This document shows, in pieces, positions 43,929 to 53,504 of a stretch of DNA of 64,000 nt; positions within the stretch are counted from its first letter, which is position 1, and the number at the start of each line of letters is the position of its first letter. Origin of the DNA: JAXDTI01 sp034090045. GTDB taxonomy: Bacteria; Actinomycetota; Actinomycetes; Actinomycetales; Actinomycetaceae. The translations under genes and the position numbers were made by a program. The DNA is taken from positions 1-64,000 of the forward strand of contig JAXDTI010000009.1 of the NCBI GenBank assembly GCA_034090045.1. The letters run 5' to 3'. Below the pieces are notes generated by a model that saw only the letters and a list, made by a program, of their open reading frames with translations, searched no databases and was not told where the DNA came from.

Positions 43929-45278
43929 TCAGTAGTCGCGACCTTGCCGGTGTAGCTGACGGGTGCGAATCGTGAGTGCAATCGCGCCAAAAAACACCGA
44001 TAGTGCGGTGCCGCACACAACCCCGAGTGCGCCCGCCTGGGTGAGCACTTCCGCGTCCGGGCCGTTACGGAAAGCCAGGTGCGAAACCAGCAGCGCCACC
44101 GTGAACCCTATCCCTGCAACCAGCGAAATCGGCAGAATATCGCCCAGGCGTACCCCGTCACCGAGACGCAGCCCAAAGAACTTTGTCATCACCGCTACCG
44201 AACCGAAAATGCCGATCATTTTACCCAGGGGCAGGGCGAGCGCCACTGACAACACGACGGGGTGAGCCAGCATCTGCAGAGCACCACCCGGTGTGTCCAC
44301 AATGTTCACGCCGGCTGCAAAAAAGGCGAAAACTGGAACCGCCAGGCCGGAGGAGAGCGGGTTGACCAGCGCCGTGAAATGCTTGGTGAGCGGCGTTGTT
44401 TCTTTTCCTTTTATGGTTGCCGGCACCATCATGCCGAGCAGCACCCCCGAAATTGTCGCGTGAATACCGGAGGCGTGCATGAAATACCAGCACAACACCC
44501 CAATCGGAATCAACAGCCACCAGTTGGTGATCCGACGTGAACACAGCAATCCGAAAAACACTGCCAGTACAATCGCAGCCGCCAGGAACAGGAAATTCAT
44601 GTCGGTCGCGAAGAAAATCGCGATAACCAGAATGCCGCCTAAATCGTCGGCTACCGCCAAAGTGAGTAGGAATATCCGTGCCCCGGGTGGAAAATGTCGC
44701 CCAAAAATCTGCAAGATCGCCACCGCGAAAGCAATATCGGTAGCGGTCGGAATGGCCCAGCCGTGCCAGGCGTTGTCTCCGGTTATCGCTGTCACCGCAG
44801 TATATACTGCTGCCGGCCCGATCATGCCAAAGAGCGCGGCGAGAATCGGCAGGGCGGCGGTTCTCGGGTCACGAAGCGAACCGATAGCGAACTCCTGCTT
44901 CAACTCCAGACCTACCGTGAAGAAAAAAATTGTCAATATGCCGTCACGTGCCCAGTCGGCAGTAGATAGGTGCAGGTGGAGTGCTTCGGGACCAAACTCG
45001 GCGGTGGCAAGTGTCTCATACAGTTCCCGGAAAGGAGCATTTGCGCATATCAACGCCAGTATTGCGGCGGCGATTAAGATCAGACCGGCGATAATGTCAT
45101 TTGCGAGCAATTCTGGTATTTTGCCCAGTAATCCCGGTTTCTTATACTCCGGTTCCTCGGGGGATGAACCTGCCAGGTCGGTGTAGTCATCGTCGTAGGG
45201 GGGCAGGACGTCCAGCGGATCGTACTTGCGTGGATCGATTGTCTTTGCGTTGTCTTTGCCTTTTTCTGCCTTTTCCAT
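43929..45278 (-). CDS. nhaA: Na+/H+ antiporter NhaA
   Basis: The 449-residue membrane protein has a ~55-residue acidic cytoplasmic N-terminal extension followed by about 12 membrane segments. NhaA motifs include FFFTVGLELKQEF, IPTATDIAFA and LAVADDLGGI (the ion-binding Asp pair), and VAGIGFTVALLVSHLAF. It exchanges protons for sodium across the membrane. It is convergent with the carbamoyltransferase gene with a 23-bp gap. Confidence 0.96.
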   Translation of the reverse strand: MEKAEKGKDNAKTIDPRKYDPLDVLPPYDDDYTDLAGSSPEEPEYKKPGLLGKIPELLANDIIAGLILIAAAILALICANAPFRELYETLATAEFGPEALHLHLSTADWARDGILTIFFFTVGLELKQEFAIGSLRDPRTAALPILAALFGMIGPAAVYTAVTAITGDNAWHGWAIPTATDIAFAVAILQIFGRHFPPGARIFLLTLAVADDLGGILVIAIFFATDMNFLFLAAAIVLAVFFGLLCSRRITNWWLLIPIGVLCWYFMHASGIHATISGVLLGMMVPATIKGKETTPLTKHFTALVNPLSSGLAVPVFAFFAAGVNIVDTPGGALQMLAHPVVLSVALALPLGKMIGIFGSVAVMTKFFGLRLGDGVRLGDILPISLVAGIGFTVALLVSHLAFRNGPDAEVLTQAGALGVVCGTALSVFFGAIALTIRTRQLHRQGRDY

Positions 45279-45359
45279 ACTCCAAGTTTACCCGATGGTG
45301 TTGTTCAGGTAATTTTCAAGGTGGCTTGGTATCCTTGTTACAGGAATCGAGGCGCCTGC

Positions 45360-45432
45360 GCCCCCATAGCCCAACGGTAGAGGCAGCTGACTTAAAATCA
45401 GTCCAGTGTCGGTTCGAATCCGACTGGGGGTA
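45360..45432 (+). tRNA. tRNA with UAA anticodon (nominal Leu), class I shape
   Basis: 73 nt with acceptor GCCCCCA/TGGGGGT (one G-T pair), discriminator A, D-arm GCC/GGC, anticodon stem GCTGA/TCAGT, loop CTTAAAA (anticodon TAA), 5-nt variable loop CCAGT and T-arm GTCGG/CCGAC with TTCGAAT. The cloverleaf is complete and reads UUA. Bacterial tRNA-Leu normally has a long variable arm (class II); this one does not, so amino-acid identity is open. The 3' CCA is not encoded. Confidence 0.85.
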
Positions 45433-45486
45433 CTGCCCGCAGCGCGGAGCGGGGGCACGGCACCGACATACGTTATAGGAGGATAA

Positions 45487-46398
45487 ATGTCCAACCCGGT
45501 AATGACCCAGGTGGCAGGAGAAATAGATAAGTACACTCCAGCTGCCCCCAACTACTATCAGGCTCCCTCGAACCAGGCACCCGTCCCCGGTCAGGGAACC
45601 TATACACAAAATCCCTATACGCAGACACCTGCCGGTCAGCAGTACTATCAGTCAGTCGCTGAACCCGCACAGCCTATTCAACCCGCACAGCCGATGCCGG
45701 CAGCCAACCGCATAACGATGGAGGATGTCATCACAAAGACCGGCATCATGTTTGTCGCGCTGCTCGTCGCGGCGGGTATCGCCTGGATAATGGGTGCCCA
45801 GAGTTTCGGTCTCGCCTCCGCAATGGTGGGTATCGGAGCTATCGTCGGACTGGTGTTAGCGCTGATTAACTCCTTTAAGCGGGAGCCCTCCGCGCCGCTG
45901 ACCATCGGATACTCCTTGGCTGAGGGCATGTTCCTCGGTGCACTGTCCATGATGCTCGAATATATTTATCCGGGTATCGTGATTCAGGCAGTAATCGGTA
46001 CTTTCGCGGTGTTTGCGACCACGCTAGCTCTCTATGCGACAGGCAAAGTCACCTATTCGTCGTGGATGATGAAAACCGTGTTGATTGGGTTGGTCGGACT
46101 CATTATTTACTCGGTGGTATCCATGCTGCTGGTGTTTACCGGTGTGATTTCGAACCCGTTCGGTCTTGACGGTATCACCATCCTGGGTGTTCCATTGGGT
46201 GCAATCGTCGGCGTCATCGCGGTATTTCTAGGTGCGGTCGCCCTAATTTCTGACTTCGAGGTTGCGAAACAGGCCGTTTCTGCCGGTGTGCCAGAGAAAT
46301 ATGCCTGGCGGGTCGCTTTCGGAATTATGGTGACGCTCGTGTGGCTCTATACCGAGATTTTACGGCTGCTGCAGATTATCCGTGCTTTCTCGGACTGA
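45487..46398 (+). CDS. Bax inhibitor-1/YccA family membrane protein
   Basis: The 303-residue protein has a Pro/Gln/Tyr-rich cytoplasmic N-terminus (about 1-75) and seven membrane segments. The C-terminal LGAVALISDFEVAKQAVSAGVPEKYAW and LVWLYTEILRLLQII are typical of the family. The bacterial role is uncertain (calcium leak or protease modulation in relatives). A TAGGAGGA ribosome site precedes the ATG. Confidence 0.88.
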   Translation: MSNPVMTQVAGEIDKYTPAAPNYYQAPSNQAPVPGQGTYTQNPYTQTPAGQQYYQSVAEPAQPIQPAQPMPAANRITMEDVITKTGIMFVALLVAAGIAWIMGAQSFGLASAMVGIGAIVGLVLALINSFKREPSAPLTIGYSLAEGMFLGALSMMLEYIYPGIVIQAVIGTFAVFATTLALYATGKVTYSSWMMKTVLIGLVGLIIYSVVSMLLVFTGVISNPFGLDGITILGVPLGAIVGVIAVFLGAVALISDFEVAKQAVSAGVPEKYAWRVAFGIMVTLVWLYTEILRLLQIIRAFSD

Positions 46399-46422
46399 TT
46401 CATCGGGCACGCCGAAAACCCA

Positions 46423-46929
46423 ATGAATGAGAAACTGCTCACTATCAGGCCGCCAGGGCCAGCCGACGCGGTCGGTCTAGGATTGGCTTGGCGCGCTATA
46501 CTGCGTGAGCAGCTTTCCGGTGCAGTCGATGAGGCATACTGGGAGTCTTTTACCGAAGAAGACAGTATCGAGTTTTGGCATAAACGACTCGCTGACAGGG
46601 GTGGTCGCCGCATAGCTGTGGCAACCCAGTCGCACCGGATCGTTGGTTTGGCGCTGCTCGAACCCGCGCCCGGTGACGACCATGGATACGGTCAGCCGGC
46701 ACGTAATGTGGAGTTACGTGCCATCGGGGTGCTTTCTGGGCTCACCATCGATACCGCGCTTAGCAGGCTCTATGACTATGTGCTACCTGACCCGGTGCCG
46801 GCACAATGCTGGGTTTACCGGATCAATATGTCGCTGCGACGGTTCCTGCGTACCCGCGGTTTTGGGCTTGACGGGCTAAGCGCCATAGATGAGGCAACCG
46901 GGCTGGAGATTTCCCGAATGGTTCGCTGA
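46423..46929 (+). CDS. GNAT-like acetyltransferase
   Basis: The 168-residue protein has a GNAT-type layout: an N-terminal IRPPGPADAVGLGLAWRAILREQ region, a central beta strand (RRIAVATQSHRIVGLALLEPAP), and a strand/helix region (VELRAIGVLSGLTIDTALSRLYDYV) where the acetyl-CoA loop should be, though the usual Q/RxxGxG/A is weak. A C-terminal helix and FLRTRGFGLDG follow, matching the late GNAT pattern. The substrate is unknown, and catalytic competence is uncertain. Confidence 0.65.
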   Translation: MNEKLLTIRPPGPADAVGLGLAWRAILREQLSGAVDEAYWESFTEEDSIEFWHKRLADRGGRRIAVATQSHRIVGLALLEPAPGDDHGYGQPARNVELRAIGVLSGLTIDTALSRLYDYVLPDPVPAQCWVYRINMSLRRFLRTRGFGLDGLSAIDEATGLEISRMVR

Positions 46930-46946
46930 ACGAGTTAGGTTGATGT

Positions 46947-48503
46947 ATGACGAAAATACAGGTATTAAATCGATTACTGGATTGGCGGGCAATCCTGCCG
47001 CAAAGTGATGAACCAATCGCATTGGAGGTCAGTTCGGGGGATTCCGGAGGCTACTCTAAAGGCTCCACATCGGTCTTTATTCCGTTGCCGTTACAGGTTG
47101 CTGCCGGTTGGGCGTGGCGGATGATACTGATTGCGCTCGCCGGTTTTGGGCTGGTTTTGCTGCTCATTCAAATAAAGATTGTGGTGATTCCGGTGCTGCT
47201 AGCGCTACTTTTCACGGCGCTGCTGGAACCGGTATTGGTGCTGCTGCACCGGCGTCTGCGACTGCCGAGAACACTCGCTGCGGTGCTTTCACTGCTTTTC
47301 GGGCTGGTAGCCGTGATTGGCCTGCTGACCCTCGCCACCAGGCGAATCATTTTGCAATTTGGCGATTTGGCGCGTTCGGGGCGCGCCGGTTTCCTGAAAA
47401 TCCAGGAAGCAATCGAGAACTCCGAGTGGCAGCACAACTTTCAGACAATCCAGCGTTTCTGGAATGACCTGCCGGATTGGGCAACAAATTGGTTAACGAA
47501 AACATCGAGTGGGCTGGTAGACGGGGGTGGCTCCGGAAAGGTGATAACCAGCTCTCTCACCGGTTTCGCTGCCTCCGCGCCGGAGGTGTTCGCGGTAATC
47601 CTGGCATCGCTGTTCTGCCTCTTCTTTTTCCTTAAAGACGGTCGAAAAATCTGGCAGTGGGTGCTGCGACTCGTTCCGCAGCCGGCTCGTAATCCTCTCA
47701 ACGAGGCAGTGATTCGTGGATGGGTATCCATTGGTTCATACGCCCGTACCCAAATGATTGTGGCCGCTATCGACGCAATCTTTATCGGTCTTGGCGCGTT
47801 CCTGATAGGCGTGAAACTGGCAGTACCGATTGGTGTGCTGGTTTTCCTGGGGGCCTTTATCCCGATTGTTGGCGCAGTTGTCACCGGAGGTTTAGCGTCG
47901 TTGGTTGCGCTGGTAGATCCAGGTCATTTTGCGGATCGTCCCTATATGGCGGCAATCGTAATGCTGATCATTATTATCGCAGTCCAGCAGATAGAGTCAC
48001 ATCTGTTGCAACCACTGTTGATGTCCTCAGCAGTCGATATTCACCCGATGGCGGTGCTGCTCGGTGTCGCCGGTGGGGCGTATGTGGCCGGCATTTTGGG
48101 CGCGATTTTCGCGGTGCCAGTAATTGCTTTTATCAACACGGTGGTGCTCTACTTGAACGGGCACGATAAGTTCCTGCGTCTCAAATATGACCCCGATCGG
48201 GCTGGCGGAGCACCGGGAACGCTGGATGCAGAGATGGAGGCGTCACTAGAACCCACAAAGAAGAACCTGGATTCGGCGCGGCGCACAAAACAGAAAGCCA
48301 TTGCCGAGGGACGTTACCGTACGCTCGCTCAGTCGAGAGAAACCGCCGAAGAAATTCGGAAAGACAATGCCGATAAGCTCGCTGAGTTTGATGAAGAAAC
48401 ACCGACAGTTACCGATTCGGATGCGCCTGCGGGGGAGACCGTGGCAAGTGCCGACGCTAAAACAGCCGAATCCGGTGAGATTGCTCCCCTCGACGAAGAA
48501 TAA
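46947..48503 (+). CDS. AI-2E family transporter (membrane permease)
   Basis: The 518-residue protein has about seven to eight membrane segments and the AI-2E family C-terminal half: RGWVSIGSYARTQMIVAAIDAIFIGLGAF, GFIPIVGA-type segment (GAFIPIVGAVVTGGLA) and QQIESHLLQPLLMSSAVDIHP. An acidic ~100-residue cytoplasmic tail follows. The substrate is not known. The gene ends 8 bp before convergent greA. Confidence 0.9.
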   Translation: MTKIQVLNRLLDWRAILPQSDEPIALEVSSGDSGGYSKGSTSVFIPLPLQVAAGWAWRMILIALAGFGLVLLLIQIKIVVIPVLLALLFTALLEPVLVLLHRRLRLPRTLAAVLSLLFGLVAVIGLLTLATRRIILQFGDLARSGRAGFLKIQEAIENSEWQHNFQTIQRFWNDLPDWATNWLTKTSSGLVDGGGSGKVITSSLTGFAASAPEVFAVILASLFCLFFFLKDGRKIWQWVLRLVPQPARNPLNEAVIRGWVSIGSYARTQMIVAAIDAIFIGLGAFLIGVKLAVPIGVLVFLGAFIPIVGAVVTGGLASLVALVDPGHFADRPYMAAIVMLIIIIAVQQIESHLLQPLLMSSAVDIHPMAVLLGVAGGAYVAGILGAIFAVPVIAFINTVVLYLNGHDKFLRLKYDPDRAGGAPGTLDAEMEASLEPTKKNLDSARRTKQKAIAEGRYRTLAQSRETAEEIRKDNADKLAEFDEETPTVTDSDAPAGETVASADAKTAESGEIAPLDEE

Positions 48504-48511
48504 AAACCGGT

Positions 48512-48991
48512 TCAGACCCGGTATGGCTTCGAGGCTACAATCTCGACAGTGATTTTCTTCCCGTTGGGAGCTTTATAGGACACCTTTTCACCGTTTTTGT
48601 GCCCCATAATCGCCGCGCCGAGCGGCGCGTCCGGGGAATAAACTTCAACGTTATCGTCTGCTTCGGCGATTTCACGGCTGCCGAGCAGAAACTCCATCTG
48701 CATGCCCGCTACCTTCGCAGTGATAACCTTGCCGACAGTTACGACACCATCATCTTCGGGAGTTTCACCAATCTCAGCATTCTTGATGAGATCCTCCAGC
48801 TGTGCGATTCGAGTCTCGTTCCATGACTGCTGTTCTCGGGCGGCATGGTAGCCGCCGTTTTCTTTCAAGTCGCCCTCTTGACGGGCCTCGTCAATTCGTT
48901 TCGCAATCGCCGGGCGTTCCACCTCAGTTAGCTGTTTCAGTTCTGCTACTAGACGGTTGTATGCGTCCTGGGTCAACCAATTGGTGCTCAT
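48512..48991 (-). CDS. greA: Transcription elongation factor GreA
   Basis: The 159-residue protein has an N-terminal coiled coil (about 1-75) with the acidic loop EARQEGDLKENGGYHAAREQQ that enters the RNA polymerase channel. The C-terminal globular domain ends in GKKITVEIVASKPYRV. It rescues backtracked polymerase by RNA cleavage. AGGAGGCC precedes the ATG. Confidence 0.97.
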   Translation of the reverse strand: MSTNWLTQDAYNRLVAELKQLTEVERPAIAKRIDEARQEGDLKENGGYHAAREQQSWNETRIAQLEDLIKNAEIGETPEDDGVVTVGKVITAKVAGMQMEFLLGSREIAEADDNVEVYSPDAPLGAAIMGHKNGEKVSYKAPNGKKITVEIVASKPYRV

Positions 48992-49110
48992 TTTGGCCTC
49001 CTGAAAATCCTAGAAAAAAATCACGGTCCGCACTCGGCGAACCGCTCGTCTCCTGTCAGTATATCGCGCGGCGTGCGAAAATGCAGTTTCGGGTGCGTTC
49101 GGGTAGCCGG

Positions 49111-49836
49111 TCATCCCAGCACCGCGAAATATGCGGCGATACACAGGCAGGTCCAACCGACCACCGTGCAGGAGTGAAAAATCTCGTGAAAACCAAAATA
49201 TTTAGGTGAGGGGTTAGGTTTTTTCAAGGCATAAATCACGCCCCCTACGGTATAGGCTGCGCCGCCACAGATCATCATCACCAGGGGTACTGCCCCGCCG
49301 CCGTGATAGAGCGCCGGCAAATACCATGCCGCTGTCCACCCCAAGATAATGTATATCAGCGAAGTCAGCCAGCGCGGCGCCTTTATCCACAGGTGGGTGA
49401 TCAGTACCCCCAAGATTGCGCCACTCCACACGATCCATAGGATCGTGGTGCGTTCTTTGCCGTCAAGTAGCCCAACCGAAATCGGGGTGTAGGTTCCGGC
49501 AATCAGTAGATAGATATTCGAGTGGTCCCAGCGGCGCATGAAACGGAAAGCGCGCTCCCGCCAGCTGAAACGATGATACATCGCAGAAACGCCAAAGAGC
49601 AGCAGCGAACAGGCCATAAAAATCGCTGATGCCCACTTGGTTTCAACACTTGGGGCGAGCGCCGTTAATACGATAGCGGCAGCCAGCGCTAAAGGCACGG
49701 TTCCGGTGTGTATCCAGCCGCGCATTAGGGGCTTTACTTCCCCGTTTGCATCTAGACGAGGGCGTTTCACCTGCCGGATTTGTGTTTGCGTTGCGGATGC
49801 CGCTGCCCTAGAGGGTTTTCCTGTCAAGATATTCAC
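49111..49836 (-). CDS. Hemolysin III / PAQR family membrane protein
   Basis: The 241-residue protein has a ~40-residue cytoplasmic N-terminus and seven membrane helices. The metal-binding residues are SAMYHRF (His), RRWDHSNIYLLIAGTYTP (Asp/His), and GFHEIFHSCTVVG (two His near the C-terminus). These place it in the YqfA/hemolysin III branch of the PAQR family. The role in bacteria is not settled. It is divergent from uppS. Confidence 0.9.
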   Translation of the reverse strand: MNILTGKPSRAAASATQTQIRQVKRPRLDANGEVKPLMRGWIHTGTVPLALAAAIVLTALAPSVETKWASAIFMACSLLLFGVSAMYHRFSWRERAFRFMRRWDHSNIYLLIAGTYTPISVGLLDGKERTTILWIVWSGAILGVLITHLWIKAPRWLTSLIYIILGWTAAWYLPALYHGGGAVPLVMMICGGAAYTVGGVIYALKKPNPSPKYFGFHEIFHSCTVVGWTCLCIAAYFAVLG

Positions 49837-49979
49837 CTTCTCCTGGAGAGATGCAATCGTCCTACAAAACCTACGGTAGCGTAGGTTGTGGGGTGTGTCC
49901 AGTTAAAAACCGTAAATGTTGCCTTAGCTCCGGTAAATTGTTTTCCAGGGGTAATCGTCCCGTAGGGGAAGGAGAACTC

Positions 49980-50747
49980 ATGTCCGGATACAGTTTGCTC
50001 TATCAGCTGTATGAACAAAGACTGCTGCGACAGCTCGACGGTCAGCCGCGCCCCCGTCACATCGGAGTGATCCTCGACGGGAATCGCCGCTGGGCAGCAT
50101 CGATTGGTGCGTTACCGGAGACCGGGCACCAGCGAGGTGCAAATAAAGTGGACGAGTTTCTTAACTGGGCTGCCGCCTACGGTATTGAACTAGTTACCCT
50201 GTGGATGCTCTCAACGGATAACCTGCAACGGGAAGCTTCAGAGCTGGATCGGCTGTTGAATATCATCTGCGACACTATCGAGCATCTCGCCCAGTGTTGG
50301 CCAATCCGGATGGTAGGCAATATGGGTATGCTGCCCGAAGCAGTTAAAGAACGTCTGCTCACAGCCGAACGAGCCGCCGCCCGCCACGACGGGGGAGGTG
50401 TAACGCCGAAAGTCAATATCGCTGTCGGATACGGGGGACGCCAAGAAATAGTTGATGCGGTAAAGGAGCTGCTATACAGTGCGAACACCGAAGGTCGCAG
50501 CCTGGTTGAGGTCGCAGACTCCCTGAAGATCTCCGATATAACCGAGCACCTCTACACCCGTGGTCAGCCCGACCCGGATCTGGTGATACGCACTTCAGGG
50601 GAGCAGCGTCTCTCCGGATTCCTGCTGTGGCAGAGCGCCCACAGCGAATACTATTTCACCGACGTGTATTGGCCGGATTTTAGGCGCGTCGACTTTCTGC
50701 GGGCACTGCGTTCCTATGCACAGCGGGAACGCCGCATGGGACGTTAG
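49980..50747 (+). CDS. uppS: Isoprenyl transferase (undecaprenyl diphosphate synthase family)
   Basis: The 255-residue cis-prenyltransferase makes polyprenyl diphosphates for cell-wall lipid carriers. Motifs are VILDGNRRWA (catalytic Asp), GHQRGANKVDEFL, LVTLWMLSTDNLQR, VNIAVGYGGRQEIVDA, and DPDLVIRTSGEQRLSGFLLWQSAHSEYYF. I chose ATG 49980 because GGGGAAGGAG lies about 5 nt upstream. It uses the product of the MEP pathway (IspE, IspH here). Its 3' end overlaps convergent xseB by 4 bp. Confidence 0.95.
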   Translation: MSGYSLLYQLYEQRLLRQLDGQPRPRHIGVILDGNRRWAASIGALPETGHQRGANKVDEFLNWAAAYGIELVTLWMLSTDNLQREASELDRLLNIICDTIEHLAQCWPIRMVGNMGMLPEAVKERLLTAERAAARHDGGGVTPKVNIAVGYGGRQEIVDAVKELLYSANTEGRSLVEVADSLKISDITEHLYTRGQPDPDLVIRTSGEQRLSGFLLWQSAHSEYYFTDVYWPDFRRVDFLRALRSYAQRERRMGR

Positions 50748-50989
50748 CTACTGGAACCAGTTTCACCGGTTCGTTCATCAATTTTTGTGCGTGCAGCATC
50801 TAAGATCGTCTGGCAACGCTCAGCTAAAGCCTCGCCGCGTTCCCACTTCTGCATAGCCTCATCCAAAGGGATTTGACCAGATTCCAGGTCGCGCACCGTC
50901 ATCACCAGCTCGTCGCGAGCCTGCTCATAGCTGAGCTTTTCAGGGGCGATACCGCTGGTATCCTCCGGCTCGTATTGTTCTTCAATCAT
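50744..50989 (-). CDS. xseB: Exodeoxyribonuclease VII small subunit
   Basis: The 81-residue helical protein has the family core LSYEQARDELVMTVRDLESGQIPLDEAMQKWERGEALAERCQ. It forms the ExoVII complex with XseA. Its ATG overlaps the xseA stop by 4 bp. Confidence 0.95.
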   Translation of the reverse strand: MIEEQYEPEDTSGIAPEKLSYEQARDELVMTVRDLESGQIPLDEAMQKWERGEALAERCQTILDAARTKIDERTGETGSSS

Positions 50990-52275
50990 TTTTTCTTCTC
51001 CCTTCGAGTCTCCTCAGCCGTATCATCGGTGGTCTCCACCCTCAATACTTCCGCTTCCGCCAGCCCATCGGTCATTTGCAAAACAACCCGCTGACCGAGA
51101 TCCATGTCCCGTACTCTCGTTGCAACCGTGCCCGTATCTGTTCTTACCAGCGCATATCCGCGGCTCAAAACCCCGACTGGGGAGAGTGCTCGCAGGGTTT
51201 GGCGGGTTCCCGACAGCATGGTCATATTAGTGACCAGTCCTCCGCGAACCGCACTGCGTAATCGGGTACGCAACGCACTCAGTTGTTCGATATGCGGGGT
51301 CAAGGTTGCCTCCGGAGAACGCATAACCGGGCGGGCTGTCAAATCGTCAAGTTGCGACTGTAGTGTGTGAACCCGAGCAGCTATTCCAACACGAATCCGC
51401 TCCCGTGCCCGAACCAAACCTTCCAGTTCACTCTGCAGGTCAGGAACTATTCGGCGTGCCGCATCAGTCGGTGTGGATGCCCGATAGTCAGCCACGTAAT
51501 CCAACAGTGGAGCGTCTTCTTCGTGTCCGATAGCAGACACGAATGGTGTAACCGTCTCGGCTGCTGTTCGCACCAGTGTCTCATCTGAAAATGGCAGCAG
51601 ATCTTCTACTGCGCCACCGCCACGGGCAATCACGATCACGTCCACATCGGGCATCGAATCTAACTCCGCCAGCGCCGCCAACACCTCCGTAACCGTATGC
51701 GGTCCCTGTACCGCAACCTCGCGTACCTCAAAAACAGCGGCAGGCCACCTGGACAGCGCATTCACCAACACATCGTGTTTGGCTTTTGCGTTGCGTCCGC
51801 AAATCAAGCCGATCCTGCGGGGCAGAAACGGCAAACGTTTCTTTCGTTCCGGAGCAAATAATCCCTCTGCGGATAGGCGTCGCCGCAGTTGCTCAACCTG
51901 TTCCAACAGGGAACCTATACCCTCCAGACGGATGCTTCGCGCCATCAGCGAGATTGACCCGTTGCCCTCATAGAAGTCCGGTTGTACCTCAAGCAGTACC
52001 CGCGCACCCTCACCGAAGGCGGAACCCGCAGAATCGAGTATGTTTGGCCAAGCTTTTACGGTAATAGACGCACTCGCGTTGAGGTCGCGAATCGTGAAAA
52101 ACGCGATACGGGTTCCGGGGCGCGGTTTGTACTCCACTACCTGCCCGATGACCCACAGCGTTGGCAATCCGCCTACCAGCGCCTTTAGGTTACTATTTAG
52201 GGTTGCCACCGACCAGGGCGCCTCCGCAGTGGTATCCACGGCCCGCTTGGGTTCCGACACTTCATTCATATGCAT
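50986..52275 (-). CDS. xseA: Exodeoxyribonuclease VII large subunit
   Basis: The 429-residue protein has an N-terminal OB-fold (about 20-120; LWVIGQVVEYKPRPGTRIAFFTIRDLNA), the catalytic domain with ICGRNAKAKHDVLVNALSRWPA and VIVIARGGGAVEDLLPFSDE, and a coiled-coil C-terminal half. It degrades single-stranded DNA from both ends. The start is either 52275 or the next in-frame ATG at 52269; no clear ribosome site is seen. Confidence 0.95.
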   Translation of the reverse strand: MHMNEVSEPKRAVDTTAEAPWSVATLNSNLKALVGGLPTLWVIGQVVEYKPRPGTRIAFFTIRDLNASASITVKAWPNILDSAGSAFGEGARVLLEVQPDFYEGNGSISLMARSIRLEGIGSLLEQVEQLRRRLSAEGLFAPERKKRLPFLPRRIGLICGRNAKAKHDVLVNALSRWPAAVFEVREVAVQGPHTVTEVLAALAELDSMPDVDVIVIARGGGAVEDLLPFSDETLVRTAAETVTPFVSAIGHEEDAPLLDYVADYRASTPTDAARRIVPDLQSELEGLVRARERIRVGIAARVHTLQSQLDDLTARPVMRSPEATLTPHIEQLSALRTRLRSAVRGGLVTNMTMLSGTRQTLRALSPVGVLSRGYALVRTDTGTVATRVRDMDLGQRVVLQMTDGLAEAEVLRVETTDDTAEETRREKKK

Positions 52276-52336
52276 AGGCTATCGAAGACCACCCACATTT
52301 TTATGTCCCAGCTGAGAGCCACGCGTCACAGAAAAG

Positions 52337-52342
52337 TACAAT
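52337..52342 (+). promoter_or_regulatory. -10 element of ispH (leaderless arrangement)
   Basis: TACAAT lies exactly 6 nt before the ispH ATG, with no ribosome site between, as expected for a leaderless mRNA. Confidence 0.5.
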
Positions 52343-52348
52343 GGGCAC

Positions 52349-53344
52349 ATGAGTAAACGGATATTGCTGGCTTCTCCGCGCGGATACTGCGCCGGTGTCG
52401 ATCGCGCTGTCGATGCTGTCGAAAAAGCCCTGGCGCTCTATGGCGCACCCGTGTATGTGCGCGGTGAGATTGTACACAACAAATACGTGGTTGCCAGGCT
52501 CGCCGAAAAAGGTGCCATATTCGTTTCTGAACTGGAACAGGTGCCTCGGGGAGCGCGGGTAGTGTTCTCTGCCCACGGTATCTCCCCCGAGGTGCGTGCT
52601 GCCGCCGCCAAACGCGAACTGCAACCAATCGATGCGACCTGCCCGCTGGTAACAAAGGTTCACCGAGAGGCAATCCGCTATGCGGATGCCGGGTACGACA
52701 TTATTCTTGTAGGTCACTCCGGACACGAAGAAGTTGAGGGCACGCTAGGGGAGGCACCTGAGAGTATCAAGGTTGTGGGCACCCCTGCCGAAGCCGACGT
52801 TGTTACAGTACGAGACCCAACGAAAGTAGTGTGGATCTCCCAAACCACGCTCTCCGTGGACGAGACTCGTGAAACCGTTGAACACTTACGCAAACGTTTC
52901 CCGAAACTGGTTGATCCGCCCAGCGACGATATCTGCTATGCAACCCAAAACCGCCAGGGCGCGGTAAAGGCGATAGGGGAACGCTGTGACCTGGTGATAG
53001 TAGTCGGCTCGGCGAACTCCTCAAACTCGGTTCGTCTGGTCGAGGTCGCCCGCGAAGCCGGAGCCCCGGATGCCCAACGTGTCGATAGTGCCACCCAATT
53101 GGATGAGTCCTGGCTTGAAGGCGTGGAAACCATCGGGGTCACCTCCGGCGCCTCAGTGCCGGAAGTGCTGGTAGCAGAGTTAATACACAAGCTCCGACAA
53201 TATGGATTCGAAGAGGTTGAACAGGTTCGCACCGAGACTGAGACAGTGAATTTTTCGCTGCCGAAAAACCTGCGTGCTGATCTGTTGGCAGCCGGTATGT
53301 TGAAACCACGGGAGCGCCGCCCGCTCGCGGATCACACGCGCTGA
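52349..53344 (+). CDS. ispH: 4-hydroxy-3-methylbut-2-enyl diphosphate reductase
   Basis: The 331-residue iron-sulfur enzyme is the last step of the MEP pathway, making IPP and DMAPP. The three cluster cysteines are Cys14 (RGYCAGVDRA), Cys98 (DATCPLVTKV) and Cys196 (DDICYATQNRQ). Conserved His residues are seen in GEIVHN and VGHSGHEE. It is divergent from xseA, as is usual in actinobacteria. Confidence 0.97.
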   Translation: MSKRILLASPRGYCAGVDRAVDAVEKALALYGAPVYVRGEIVHNKYVVARLAEKGAIFVSELEQVPRGARVVFSAHGISPEVRAAAAKRELQPIDATCPLVTKVHREAIRYADAGYDIILVGHSGHEEVEGTLGEAPESIKVVGTPAEADVVTVRDPTKVVWISQTTLSVDETRETVEHLRKRFPKLVDPPSDDICYATQNRQGAVKAIGERCDLVIVVGSANSSNSVRLVEVAREAGAPDAQRVDSATQLDESWLEGVETIGVTSGASVPEVLVAELIHKLRQYGFEEVEQVRTETETVNFSLPKNLRADLLAAGMLKPRERRPLADHTR

Positions 53345-53504
53345 TATGCGCGGCTGGAACCCGGATAATTCTCGGTTTTTTTAACAGCCATAATTCGCCT
53401 ATTGGACTGTGAAGACAATAAGCAGGTATGGCTGGCTAGTATTTGAGACTGTACCTCATTTCAACACGGGTGCATCCGCATCCATTCGAGAACCAGGAGT
53501 CGGT

